Origin: CAVWDU01 sp963840725
GTDB taxonomy: Bacteria > Pseudomonadota > Gammaproteobacteria > Pseudomonadales > Halieaceae
DNA length: 64,000 nucleotides
Direction of reading: 5' to 3'
Assembly (NCBI GenBank): GCA_963840725.1
Contig: CAWIZY010000016.1
Span: 1,302,001-1,366,000, forward strand
This document shows positions 15,806-24,514 of this stretch, in pieces. The notes beneath the pieces are model-generated. The model did no database searches. It was not told the origin of the DNA and worked only from the letters and a program-made list of their open reading frames with translations. Made by a program: the position numbers and the translations under genes. Position 1 is the stretch's first letter, and every line of letters begins with the position of its first letter.

Positions 15806-17833
15806 CTATTGGTCACTACCCTCTGATTGTGTCTGCGCTGTCCCTACTGCGGGCTTTGGTGGTTTCAGGCCGCTATCCGGCAACGGCTTGAAGAGAACCC
15901 GGTGGTTCTTTTCCCTGTCCAGTCCCTGCATCTGCACCTGGACCAGCTGCTCCAGCTGGAAGCGCCGGGTCGTGCTGGTCAGTGAAGCGGTCCATTTATC
16001 GTAGCTGAATTTCTCCGGGTCCTTGCGCAGATCCACGAAGCCCTCAAGGCCGTTGTCATCCAGACGAACATTGAATCCGCTGCTGTTTACGTGAACGATG
16101 TGCGCGCCGAAGGTCAGGGCTTCCCCCTTGGCCTGACGATGGTCGCGAGTGACGCGGGTCAGATAGTTCGCGGCCAGCCAGTGTTCAGCTTCCTGGCTTG
16201 CCAGTCGCGCATTGGCCAGGCGCTGCGCCAACGATTGGAGCATAGGCTTGGATACGTGGTTGCCGGCGTTGCCGTGGAGGAGCGATTTGATTTGTAGATG
16301 GACCAGAAAATCCACGTACTTGCGCAGGGGTGATGTGCAGTTGGTGTAGCACTGCAGCGACATTCCCATATGGAACGCCGGTTGGGTCGACAAGGTGGCG
16401 CGGGTTAGATAGCGATTAATCATCGCCCGCAGCGGCAGGGACTGCCCGGCGCTGGAAAGCTTTTTCAGAATATCCCGATAACCCTCCAGGCTGGCGGGTT
16501 CTTTGCCCAGCAGTTCGGCGCAATGGGTGGTGAAGAACTTTTCCAGCTCCTGCAACCTGTCGGCACGAAACCCCGGATGACTGACAAAGGGCCCTGTGGC
16601 TTGCCCGGCGGCCAGGAAGCGAGCGGCGCAGCGGTTGGTCGCCACCATACACTCCTCGACCAGGCGCTGTGACAGCAGCTTCTCATGTGGCTCGACATGA
16701 TCGATCTGCTTGTTGTCATTGAGAATCCAGCGAAACTCGCGGCGGTCGTCCATGACCAGCTCATGGTTCTCACGATGGGAGCGCAGCGCCTGGTAAACCT
16801 TGTATAGCGCTTCCAGTGGAGTGGCATGGCTCATCAGTTCGTCATCCTGCCCGGTCAGGTAACGATCGACACCGTAGTAGGAGAGCTTCGCCCGCGAGCG
16901 TATCCGGGCCTCGAGGAACTCGAATTCACCGACCGCGCCGCTGTCGCTGACTGCCACTTTGCAAACCAGTGCGGGGCGGTCGCTGCCTTCAGACAAGGCG
17001 CAGGTGTCCTGTGACAGTTGCTCGGGCAGCATGGGTAACAGATCGCCATGGAAGTACACCGAGGTGGCCCGATGGGCGATGTCCTTGTGTAGCTGCGAGT
17101 CGGCGGCAATATATGCCGTGGGGTCGGCAATGGCGACGTAGAGGTTCCAGCCGTCGCTGGTGATGTCGGCATACAGGGCATCGTCGATGTCCTGGGTTTT
17201 TGCGGCATCGATAGAGATAAACTCAAGATCGGTGAGGTCTTGGCGGCCCTCATCCTCCAAGGGTTTGCGATTGGCAAGCTGCTGCTCGAGATCTTTGCGG
17301 GCCGCCGCGCTCCAGTCGACCGGCAGCTGGTGTTTGGCCATGCTATACAGGTTTTCTATCCCCGGGGTGGTGTCGTCACCGACAATTGCCAGGACTTTGG
17401 CCTGCGGCTTGCCATCTCTGATCGGGTGGCGAAGTATCGCGCAACGCAGATAATCGCCCTCTTTGACGCCGTTGCGGGCATGGGGAGGGATGAATAGCCA
17501 GCGACTGAGGTGGGGCAGATCCGGCTGCACGAATACGGCCTTGCCCTTGCGCACACAGCGTCCGGTGAAGTCGGCCAGAGGGCTTTCTACCAGGGACTCT
17601 ATATCTGCGATGGTCTTGTTGTCGGCCGTGGGTCTGATGCAAACGTTCACCCGATCTTCAGGGAAGGCCTTGAGCATCTCATCCGGAGGAATGAAGATTT
17701 CCCTGCCATCTTCGAGTACGGCGAATCCGTAGCGGGACTGGGTTCCTTTGACGACAGCTTCGGCGCGTTCTTTCTCGGCCTCCATCTGCGTTTTCAGGCC
17801 TTTCAGTTGCGACAGGGCATTTTGGTTAAGCAT
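15806..17833 (-). CDS. rnb: RNase II-family exoribonuclease
   Basis: The 675-residue enzyme degrades single-stranded RNA from the 3' end. Order of parts: N-terminal cold-shock-type domains (SRYGFAVLEDGREIFIPPDE near residue 35), the catalytic RNB domain from about 190 (FISIDAAKTQDIDDALYADI with the metal-binding aspartates), CYTNCTSPLRKYVDFLVH near 530, and a C-terminal S1-like domain (IVHVNSSGFNVRLDDNGLEG). It is shorter than RNase R and lacks the basic tail, so RNase II is the better name. ATG 17833 has no clear ribosome site; the extra 99 residues of the longer frame are not protein-like. It is divergent from phoH. Confidence 0.9.
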   Translation of the reverse strand: MLNQNALSQLKGLKTQMEAEKERAEAVVKGTQSRYGFAVLEDGREIFIPPDEMLKAFPEDRVNVCIRPTADNKTIADIESLVESPLADFTGRCVRKGKAVFVQPDLPHLSRWLFIPPHARNGVKEGDYLRCAILRHPIRDGKPQAKVLAIVGDDTTPGIENLYSMAKHQLPVDWSAAARKDLEQQLANRKPLEDEGRQDLTDLEFISIDAAKTQDIDDALYADITSDGWNLYVAIADPTAYIAADSQLHKDIAHRATSVYFHGDLLPMLPEQLSQDTCALSEGSDRPALVCKVAVSDSGAVGEFEFLEARIRSRAKLSYYGVDRYLTGQDDELMSHATPLEALYKVYQALRSHRENHELVMDDRREFRWILNDNKQIDHVEPHEKLLSQRLVEECMVATNRCAARFLAAGQATGPFVSHPGFRADRLQELEKFFTTHCAELLGKEPASLEGYRDILKKLSSAGQSLPLRAMINRYLTRATLSTQPAFHMGMSLQCYTNCTSPLRKYVDFLVHLQIKSLLHGNAGNHVSKPMLQSLAQRLANARLASQEAEHWLAANYLTRVTRDHRQAKGEALTFGAHIVHVNSSGFNVRLDDNGLEGFVDLRKDPEKFSYDKWTASLTSTTRRFQLEQLVQVQMQGLDREKNHRVLFKPLPDSGLKPPKPAVGTAQTQSEGSDQ

Positions 17834-17947
17834 GGTTGAGACAGCTTCGTTGGGAGCCAGACAGTCGGCTATCGTAACGAAAAACCGGGGTCCTGTCAGG
17901 ACAGCGGTGCGGATAAAAAGATTCTCTGCAGTTTCAGCTAAATCTCG

Positions 17948-17976
17948 TTGACAGGCCCGTGAATGGCACTTAATAA
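17948..17976 (+). promoter_or_regulatory. Near-consensus sigma-70 promoter for phoH
   Basis: TTGACA (17948-17953) and TAATAA (17971-17976) are separated by exactly 17 bases. The -35 hexamer is perfect. Transcription would begin near 17983, leaving a leader of about 220 bases before the PhoH start at 18202. Apart from this promoter, the 368-base gap between rnb and phoH holds no gene I can support. Confidence 0.65.
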
Positions 17977-18201
17977 TCGGGGCGTCGTTGCAGTGCAAAG
18001 CCGGGAAACGCCTTTTGAAGAATTTCCCGACGCGCCGCGGGCTGGTGCCTCGCTCCGGTGCGTCCAGTTTGAAAACTGTTGCTGTCCCCCCTGTGCTGTC
18101 CAGCAGGGTTCGGCTCAAGCTACCACGCATCTGCGAGCATTCAGCCGCAGAGCGCAGCGACCCCCCCTCAAAAAAATTCTGTACCTATCGAGGAATGTCC
18201 C

Positions 18202-19641
18202 ATGGATTCAGGCTCTGCCCTGCGCGTAGAAAAATCCCCAACCCTGAAAACCGTCATCAACAAGACGTATGTGCTGGACACCAATGTGCTGCTGCACGAC
18301 CCCACTGCCGTCACTGCATTTAACGAGCACCGGGTGGTCATTCCGATGACGGTTCTCGAAGAGCTGGACCATATCAAGGACAGGCGCGACAAGACTGTCA
18401 GTCGCGAGGCGAGAATAGCTATCGGGATCATTGATCGGGTGGTCGATTCCGCTGGCCCACAGCAGATACAGGAGGGTGTGGAGATCCCCGGATCAGGTCT
18501 CGATGGGCGATTGGGCGCACTGGCCATTTTCCCTGATCAGTTGCTGGCCGACGATCCCGGCATCCCGTTTCTGGACGTGAACCAGGATCAGGCAAACGAC
18601 AACCGTATTATCAACGTGGCGCTGCGGTTGCAGGCGCAGAACCCGGATGAATTTGTCTGTCTGGTCACCAAGGATATCAACATGCGGATCAAGGCCAAGG
18701 GCTCGGGTCTCCTGCATGTAGAAGATTATCGCCGCGATCGTGTGCTGGACGATATTGATCTGCTGGCTCGTGGCTACGAGCACATCGCGGGGGATTTCTG
18801 GTCCGGTATTGCGGAGGTTGACACGCTGCGCGAGGGAGATTGCACCCTGCATCGGATACCGCGTAAATCGCTACCCCAGGCCTACCCCAATATGTTTCTC
18901 TATGACGATCAGGAGTTTATTGCTTTTGTGAAGCGAGTGGAAAAAGAGTACGTTTTTCTGCGCTGTGACAGCCGCGATAATCTCTTGCACCGGCGCTTCT
19001 GGGGGCTGACGCCACGCAATATCGAGCAGGCGATGGCTATGTCCTTGCTGGATGACGACAATGTCGATATGACCGTGCTGACAGGGCCTGCCGGTTCGGG
19101 TAAAACCCTCATGGCCCTCGCCTATGGCCTGCATGCGATCCTGGAGCAAAAAAAATTCAGCAAGTTGATTGTCGCGCGCTCCACACCGCCCATCGCGGAG
19201 GAAATCGGGTTCTTGCCGGGTACTGAAGAAGAAAAAATGGCGCCCTGGCTGGCTGCCTTTGACGACAATCTGGAAATCCTCCACGGCACGGATGAGTCAT
19301 GCAATGGCAGTATCGATTATGTCAAAGAGCGGGCGAATATTCAGTTCAAGTCACTGAACTTCATGCGCGGACGCTCATTCAACAACGCTTACATCATCAT
19401 CGATGAGGCCCAGGGTCTCACCCAGTTTCAACTCAAGTCCATCATCAGCCGGGTGGGGGCGGATTCGAAAATAGTGGTGCTGGGCAATCTGGCACAGATA
19501 GACAACAAGTACATTTCACCGCTGACTTCGGGGCTGACCTATCTGGTTGAAAAGAGCAAGGACTACCCTCACGCGGGCATGATGCACGTCAAGGGAATTG
19601 TGCGGTCCCGGTTGGCGGCGTTTGCAGAGGAAAACCTGTAG
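18202..19641 (+). CDS. PhoH-family ATPase with N-terminal PIN domain
   Basis: A 479-residue PhoH2-type protein. The PIN nuclease domain spans residues about 20-160 (TYVLDTNVLLHDP with the first metal-binding aspartate; later NDNRIINVA and VTKDINMRIKA). The PhoH ATPase/helicase domain spans about 270-479, with Walker A GPAGSGKT and Walker B AYIIIDEAQGLT. Studied PhoH2 proteins unwind and cleave RNA. The protein reads from ATG 18202 after TCGAGG. It is divergent from RNase II, so two RNA-degrading functions share one intergenic region. Confidence 0.93.
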   Translation: MDSGSALRVEKSPTLKTVINKTYVLDTNVLLHDPTAVTAFNEHRVVIPMTVLEELDHIKDRRDKTVSREARIAIGIIDRVVDSAGPQQIQEGVEIPGSGLDGRLGALAIFPDQLLADDPGIPFLDVNQDQANDNRIINVALRLQAQNPDEFVCLVTKDINMRIKAKGSGLLHVEDYRRDRVLDDIDLLARGYEHIAGDFWSGIAEVDTLREGDCTLHRIPRKSLPQAYPNMFLYDDQEFIAFVKRVEKEYVFLRCDSRDNLLHRRFWGLTPRNIEQAMAMSLLDDDNVDMTVLTGPAGSGKTLMALAYGLHAILEQKKFSKLIVARSTPPIAEEIGFLPGTEEEKMAPWLAAFDDNLEILHGTDESCNGSIDYVKERANIQFKSLNFMRGRSFNNAYIIIDEAQGLTQFQLKSIISRVGADSKIVVLGNLAQIDNKYISPLTSGLTYLVEKSKDYPHAGMMHVKGIVRSRLAAFAEENL

Positions 19642-19677
19642 CGGCAAACTCGCCGTCACCGGTTGGCGACCTCCTGC

Positions 19678-20697
19678 CTATTGCGGCTGGGAGTCGGTTT
19701 TGGCGGAGACAGGGCGCATTTCGTCCTTGTCAGGTCGGCGTTTGCCGCGCCGCAGATCCCGCTCCAGGGCGATTTCCAGTCTCGCCATGAAAGACCAGGA
19801 GGTCTCTCTGCGTTCGTCGTAGTTGCGCTGGCGAAAATTGATCGCCGGCTCCAGCTCGAGGAACAAAAAGTCGCGGTATACCCGCCGCCGGACGGTGACA
19901 CCCAGGCGATAATTCTTGACGAAGGATTCGGGGCTGGTCTCGCCGCGCACAGCGGCATAGTAGCTCAACGCGATTGGCCGTCTAGTTGCAGCCGCCAGTC
20001 GATGGCGCACCGAAACGCGCGTGCGCCACTCCAGTCCGTCGGTCTGTTGCCCCCAGACGCCCCGATTCACCCAGCGCAGTTGTGTGTTTTTGTCGATAGA
20101 GCGGTTCATTTCCAGCTGCGATGTAGCGTATAAATCTTCACCGTTTTCGTACTGAAGACGCTGGGTGAAACGGTAGTTTGAGACCTCTCCGATAGTGTCT
20201 TCCAATCGGTAGCGCAGCCCGGGGCGCAGGCTGCCGGACGCGAAGCCCAGGGTCGCATCGAAACGGGAACTGCTGCCCTTGCGGACGTTGTAACGCACCC
20301 CGACAGTGTCTTCGGTGCGGGTTTCGTCCGGGTCGGGGTTTTCCTGGTCCTCTTCACCGGCGAATACCAGGTCCAGGCGCGAGGAGATCCGCGGCAGCTG
20401 TACCTTGCCCCGCAAACTGATACTGGTATCGTTGCCGTTTTGCTGATCCCAATCGAACTCGGTAATCAGGCGCAGGAAGGATTCTGCCTGATCCAGGTCA
20501 TCCTCCGGGTTGCCAAAAAAATTGTCCATCCAGAGAGTCAGGGCCTGGGCCTGGTCGGTGGCGTAGGCGTGGCTGCTGTCCACCCAGTTGACCGGGGGTT
20601 CTTCAGTGGCGGCGGGTTCTGTTGCGTTCTCTGTTTGCGGTTCATCCGGCCATGCCAGGGCGGGAATAAACAGAAAAACGAGAAACCAGATCTTCAC
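19678..20697 (-). CDS. Putative outer-membrane beta-barrel protein
   Basis: A 339-residue protein with a signal peptide (IWFLVFLFIPALAWP). From about residue 75 it shows alternating polar/hydrophobic strands rich in arginine and aromatics, such as LPRISSRLDLVFAG, FDATLGFASGSLRPGLRYRL, YRFTQRLQYENG and RRPIALSYYAAVRG. Such strands are typical of a transmembrane beta barrel. An acidic, glutamate/proline-rich linker precedes them. The C-terminus is highly charged (DLRRGKRRPDKDE) and lacks the usual terminal aromatic, which is odd for an outer-membrane protein. No named family is recognised. It diverges from psd across 49 bases. Confidence 0.65.
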   Translation of the reverse strand: MKIWFLVFLFIPALAWPDEPQTENATEPAATEEPPVNWVDSSHAYATDQAQALTLWMDNFFGNPEDDLDQAESFLRLITEFDWDQQNGNDTSISLRGKVQLPRISSRLDLVFAGEEDQENPDPDETRTEDTVGVRYNVRKGSSSRFDATLGFASGSLRPGLRYRLEDTIGEVSNYRFTQRLQYENGEDLYATSQLEMNRSIDKNTQLRWVNRGVWGQQTDGLEWRTRVSVRHRLAAATRRPIALSYYAAVRGETSPESFVKNYRLGVTVRRRVYRDFLFLELEPAINFRQRNYDERRETSWSFMARLEIALERDLRRGKRRPDKDEMRPVSAKTDSQPQ

Positions 20698-20716
20698 GGT
20701 AGAGTAGTACTTACCT

Positions 20717-20738
20717 CGCGGGGAATTCAGGCTACACT
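20717..20738 (+). promoter_or_regulatory. Possible psd promoter implying a leaderless mRNA
   Basis: TACACT (20733-20738) with a poor -35 (TTACCT, about 20711-20716) lies 8 bases before the psd ATG. No ribosome site precedes the ATG. If real, transcription would start at or within a few bases of the start codon. Confidence 0.25.
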
Positions 20739-20746
20739 AGCGCCCC

Positions 20747-21601
20747 ATGAATTCCCTGTTTATTGCATTCCAGCATATCGTGCCGCAACACGCGCTGTCA
20801 CGCTGTACGGGCTGGTTAGCGGAATTAAGTCACCCTATTTGGCTGAAAAACTGGGTTATTCGTCGCTTCGTCGCCCATTTTGATGTTGACATGAGCGAAG
20901 CAGAGCAGCCTGAGCCCAGCGCCTATGACAGTTTCAACGCATTTTTCACCCGACGGCTGCGAGACGGAGCCAGGCCCATCGCCCCTGCAGATATTGTCTG
21001 TCCGGCGGATGGTGCAATCAGCCAGTTGGGGGACGTCGTGTCCGGTCGCGTTTTCCAGGCCAAGGGGCAATCATTCAGCGTGAGCGAACTGCTCGGTGGG
21101 GACCTGGAGCGCAGCGCCACATTCGCCAATGGCCAGTTCGCCACGATTTATCTGTCGCCTCGGGATTATCACCGGGTACATATGCCGCTGGCAGGTCAGT
21201 TGGTTGCTACCCGTTATATACCCGGTGACCTTTACTCGGTTAACGCCGTGACGGCCCAGAACGTGGAGCGTCTGTTTGCGCGCAATGAGCGCTTGGTTTG
21301 CCACTTCACTACTGCCGCAGGGCCCATGGCATTGGTATTGGTAGGCGCGATGGTGGTTGCCGGCATAGAAACGGTGTGGGCAGGCCGGGTCGCACCCGCC
21401 AGGCAGCGCGCGCCAACGGCTGTCGACCCCACCCTGCCCGCTGCCCCGGTGAAGCTGGATAAGGGCGAAGAAATGGGTCGTTTTTTGTTAGGCTCAACGG
21501 TCATACTCCTGTTCCCGCAGGGCAGCATGCGCTGGAACGACAGCTTCGCTGCGGGCAGCCCTACCCGGTTGGGAGAGGCGCTGGCGACGATCAGCGGCTG
21601 A
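20747..21601 (+). CDS. psd: Phosphatidylserine decarboxylase proenzyme
   Basis: This inner-membrane enzyme converts phosphatidylserine to phosphatidylethanolamine. The 284-residue proenzyme has the type I N-terminus (FIAFQHIVPQHALSRCTGWLAE), YHRVHMPLAG near residue 140, and the self-cleavage motif LGST, with the serine near residue 250 that becomes the pyruvoyl group. The start matches the family N-terminus although no ribosome site is seen. psd next to rsgA and orn is the usual gammaproteobacterial order; a YdcF-type gene intervenes here. Confidence 0.95.
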   Translation: MNSLFIAFQHIVPQHALSRCTGWLAELSHPIWLKNWVIRRFVAHFDVDMSEAEQPEPSAYDSFNAFFTRRLRDGARPIAPADIVCPADGAISQLGDVVSGRVFQAKGQSFSVSELLGGDLERSATFANGQFATIYLSPRDYHRVHMPLAGQLVATRYIPGDLYSVNAVTAQNVERLFARNERLVCHFTTAAGPMALVLVGAMVVAGIETVWAGRVAPARQRAPTAVDPTLPAAPVKLDKGEEMGRFLLGSTVILLFPQGSMRWNDSFAAGSPTRLGEALATISG

Positions 21602-21647
21602 TACTTTTACACTGCGCCGGGCGCAAACCCGGGTGGCGGCGCAGAAC

Positions 21648-22439
21648 ATGGCCTATCGAGGTGTTCCAATCAGTTTCGAGTTCTCTAAACTGTTGTCGTT
21701 GCTGGCCTACCCGCTGACCCAGGTGTTCCTGTTGCAACTGGGAGGTCTCCTCGCTCTCTGCATCGGCCGGCGTCGAACGGGGGTGTCGCTGGTCGCGGCC
21801 AGCGTTGGCTGGCTGTATCTGGCTTCCACCTGCTGGCTCGGTGACCGATTAATGACGAGCCTGGAGCAGCGTTATCCCCCGGTAGCCGTCAGCGCCCTGC
21901 CTGAGGCGGACGTCATTCTGCTGCTGGGTGGCGGTGTTCACAGCAAAAAGTCCGAGGATGTGCTGGGCAACCTCAACCGATGGTCTGACCGGCTGCTTTT
22001 TGCGGCAGGGCTCTATCACGCCGGAAAGGCGCCGGTAATCCTGATAAGCGGCGGCGGGCCCGAGGGGCGGGCAACGGAGGCGGCGATGACCGGGGAGATC
22101 CTGCGCGTTATGCAGGTCCCCGAGAGTGCGATGCTGCTGGAGCAAACCAGCAGGAACACCTATGACAACGCGGTATTTAGTGAGCCAATGCTTACCGAGC
22201 GTGGGTGGGACCGGATACTGTTGGTAACCAGTGCGTTTCATATGCGTCGAGCCGTCGCCCTCTTCGAGGCGCGGGGGGTGACGGTGATTCCCGCTCCGAC
22301 CGATCATCACATCAGTGACATGCCCGAGGAACGCTACTGGCTGGACAGGCTGCCATCCCTGTCCGGTTTAATCGTGACCCACTACGCAATACATGAGTTC
22401 GTGGGCTACTTGGTCTATCGCTGGCGGGGCTGGTTATAG
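21648..22439 (+). CDS. YdcF/ElyC-family (DUF218) membrane protein
   Basis: The 263-residue protein has two N-terminal membrane segments (LLAYPLTQVFLLQLGGLLAL; VSLVAASVGWLYLAST) and then a DUF218 domain: ADVILLLGGGVHSKK near residue 90, GKAPVILISGGGPEG near 130, EQTSRNTYDNAVFS near 170, and LLVTSAFHMRRAVALF near 195. This is the ElyC arrangement; ElyC acts in undecaprenyl-phosphate-dependent envelope synthesis. ATG 21648 is preferred over GTG 21633, but neither start has a clear ribosome site. It is convergent with rsgA. Confidence 0.85.
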   Translation: MAYRGVPISFEFSKLLSLLAYPLTQVFLLQLGGLLALCIGRRRTGVSLVAASVGWLYLASTCWLGDRLMTSLEQRYPPVAVSALPEADVILLLGGGVHSKKSEDVLGNLNRWSDRLLFAAGLYHAGKAPVILISGGGPEGRATEAAMTGEILRVMQVPESAMLLEQTSRNTYDNAVFSEPMLTERGWDRILLVTSAFHMRRAVALFEARGVTVIPAPTDHHISDMPEERYWLDRLPSLSGLIVTHYAIHEFVGYLVYRWRGWL

Positions 22440-22478
22440 CGACGCTGCAACCGCGGTCGGTGGCCAATGATGGCGGCT

Positions 22479-22500
22479 GAGCGAAGCCCTTCGGCTCTTT
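22479..22500. terminator. Possible terminator between convergent genes
   Basis: GAGCGAAG and CTTCGGCTC form a bulged stem around CC, followed by TTT on the plus strand. It lies between the ends of the YdcF-like gene and rsgA. The uridine run is short, so this is a weak call. Confidence 0.3.
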
Positions 22501-22520
22501 AGCCCAGTCGTTGACGCCGG

Positions 22521-23525
22521 CTATTGGTCGGCGAGGATACGCCGATAGCTGTGCAAGCGCAGTTCACTAACCTCGCCCCGGGCGACAGCGGCCAACAGGG
22601 CGCAACCGGGCTCCTCCCGGTGTTTGCAATCCCTGAAGCGGCAGTGGCCAAGCAGGGGACGGAATTCGATGAAACCGGCTTCGATCTGGTCGCGGTCCAT
22701 ATGCCAGAGCCCGAACTCCCGGATTCCCGGCGAATCGATCAGGCTGCCGCCGCAGGATAGATGGAACAACTGTGCGGTGGTAGTCGTGTGAACACCTTTG
22801 TTGCGAGTCCCTGAAAGGGCGCCGACCCGCAGATCCACCCCTGGCAGCAGCGCATTGATCAGGCTGGATTTTCCGACCCCCGACTGTCCCACCAGAACGC
22901 TGACATTGCCCGCCAGTGCCGGAATGAGCCCGGAGAGACCGCCATCGCCTTTGTGGGTGGGTATCAGCTTGTAGCCAAGGGACGGGTAGACGGATAACAG
23001 ATCGGCCATTTTTGTGGCCAGCTCTGCATCCCGTTCCAGCAGGTCTGTTTTGTTGACCACAACGACCGGGCGGGCGCCTATCGTCTCGGCGGCGACCAGG
23101 TATCGGTCGATGAGATTGGCGTGAGGCTCCGGCAGGGGTGCAATGACAATAAACACGCGATCGATATTGGCGGCAATCGGCTTGAGATTCCCGTAATTGT
23201 CCGGGCGACTCAGCGCATTGTGTCGGTTTTTGCGCGCCACGACCACGCCCGTGGGTTCGCCGGCACACCAGACTACCCGGTCGCCGGTTACCAGGCCCTC
23301 AAGGTGGGCGCGTAAGTGACAGCGTTGGCGGCGTTCGTCAGCACCCTCGATCTCGGCCTGAGAGCCGAAATGAGCAACGACGATGCCGTCCTGTTCTGGC
23401 CCGAGGTTTCCGGCTTGCAACACAGCCTCTGCGCCATCGCCCCGGCGACGGGAGCGCTCTGTGCGTTCCCGCTGAATCTTTTCAATACGCCAGGCCTGTT
23501 TTCGCGTCAGTCTGCGTTTAGTCAT
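22521..23525 (-). CDS. rsgA: Ribosome small-subunit-dependent GTPase A
   Basis: A 334-residue circularly permuted GTPase that matures the 30S subunit. An OB fold is N-terminal. The GTPase motifs run in permuted order: G4 VVNKTDLL near residue 155, G1 GQSGVGKSSLIN near 210, and G3 DSPGIREFGL near 262. The C-terminal zinc-binding segment is GHCRFRDCKHREEPGC near 290. The basic N-terminal tail (KRRLTRKQAWRIEK) is usual. It is divergent from orn, as in Escherichia coli. Confidence 0.95.
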   Translation of the reverse strand: MTKRRLTRKQAWRIEKIQRERTERSRRRGDGAEAVLQAGNLGPEQDGIVVAHFGSQAEIEGADERRQRCHLRAHLEGLVTGDRVVWCAGEPTGVVVARKNRHNALSRPDNYGNLKPIAANIDRVFIVIAPLPEPHANLIDRYLVAAETIGARPVVVVNKTDLLERDAELATKMADLLSVYPSLGYKLIPTHKGDGGLSGLIPALAGNVSVLVGQSGVGKSSLINALLPGVDLRVGALSGTRNKGVHTTTTAQLFHLSCGGSLIDSPGIREFGLWHMDRDQIEAGFIEFRPLLGHCRFRDCKHREEPGCALLAAVARGEVSELRLHSYRRILADQ

Positions 23526-23707
23526 AACTGCATTATCGAGCGCGTCTGCTATGACTGTCGAGGCATTTTGCTACACTGGGGTCCCAGCCAGGGGTGGCAA
23601 ACTGCGCCGCAGCGGTCAGCAGATCGGTACCATCTTGGCTGGTTCGACAGCGGCTGGTTCGACAATAGTGTGCCACCACCGATGAATACAGCAGGAGTGC
23701 CGCGCCC

Positions 23708-24376
23708 ATGGGTAGTGCCCACAGCGAAGAAGAAAGTGCCCACAGCGAAGAAGAAAGTGCCCACAGCGAAGAAGAAAGTGCCCACAGCGCAAAAAGTGCC
23801 CACAGCGCAAAAAGCGCCGACAATCTGATCTGGGTCGATATGGAGATGACCGGCCTAAACCCGGACACCGACCGGGTGATTGAAATTGCCACGATCATCA
23901 CCGATAGCGATCTGAATACGCTGGCGGAGGGGCCAGTGATTGCCGTGCACCAGCCCGATAGTGTCCTCGCGGCGATGGACGAATGGAATACCTCGCATCA
24001 CACCCGTTCAGGGCTGGTGGAGCGGGTGCGCGAGAGCCTGTATGACGAGGCTGCGGCTGTCCGAGAGACGCTGGGGTTCCTTGCCCGGTGGACGGGTCCG
24101 GGCGAGTCACCCATGTGTGGCAACTCGATCTGTCAGGACCGCCGCTTTATGGCTCGGCACATGCCTGAACTGGAGCGTTGGTTTCACTACCGCAATCTGG
24201 ATGTCAGCACCGTTAAAATTCTGGCGCAGCGCTGGCGACCGGATTTGACCGCCGGAATCAATAAACAAGGCGCCCATCTGGCCCTGGAAGATATTCGCGA
24301 TTCCATCGAGGAAATGCGCTACTACCGGGAGCATTTTCTTTGCTTGCATGACGACCGGTCACCCCGGCCCGGCTGA
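23708..24376 (+). CDS. orn: Oligoribonuclease with repetitive N-terminal extension
   Basis: Orn degrades 2-5-mer RNAs, including pGpG from cyclic-di-GMP turnover, from the 3' end. The DEDD exonuclease core is complete: NLIWVDMEMTGLNP near residue 39, CGNSICQDRRFMARHMPELE near 137, and GAHLALEDIRDSIEEMRYY near 188. Before it lie 37 residues made of three SAHSEEE units and two SAHSAK units. The Escherichia coli enzyme has only about 6 residues there. The ATG at 23708 follows AGGAG. No start codon lies between the repeats and the catalytic aspartate at WVD, because the next ATG falls within the active site, so the extension must be translated. Confidence 0.93.
   Translation: MGSAHSEEESAHSEEESAHSEEESAHSAKSAHSAKSADNLIWVDMEMTGLNPDTDRVIEIATIITDSDLNTLAEGPVIAVHQPDSVLAAMDEWNTSHHTRSGLVERVRESLYDEAAAVRETLGFLARWTGPGESPMCGNSICQDRRFMARHMPELERWFHYRNLDVSTVKILAQRWRPDLTAGINKQGAHLALEDIRDSIEEMRYYREHFLCLHDDRSPRPG
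23714..23812. repeat. In-frame tandem repeats at the 5' end of orn
   Basis: Three exact 21-bp units (23714-23776, each encoding SAHSEEE) are followed by two 18-bp units (23777-23812, each encoding SAHSAK). All unit lengths are multiples of three, so gain or loss changes length without shifting frame. The units share AGTGCCCACAGCG at their head. Confidence 0.95.
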
Positions 24377-24514
24377 GTGCCCCGTTACTGGGATATCCTC
24401 GCGGCCTGTGGTAAAACGGGGCTTTGGTGAAGCGAGCCGGTAGACGGCTCCTTGCGCTGCACGGATGTGGGCCTTGAAGTCACCCGCTCGAGCGCTGAAA
24501 TTTTGGGAGAAACA

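Noticed and set aside
17834..18130. 99-residue N-terminal extension of RNase II
   Set aside because: It overlaps the divergent phoH promoter and leader, and is not protein-like compared with the known N-terminus.
23714..23812. Repeats at orn as a CRISPR array
   Set aside because: Units are directly adjacent with no spacers and are in frame with the gene.
23714..23812. Repeats at orn as an on/off phase-variation switch
   Set aside because: Unit lengths of 21 and 18 are multiples of three, so copy changes cannot shift the frame.
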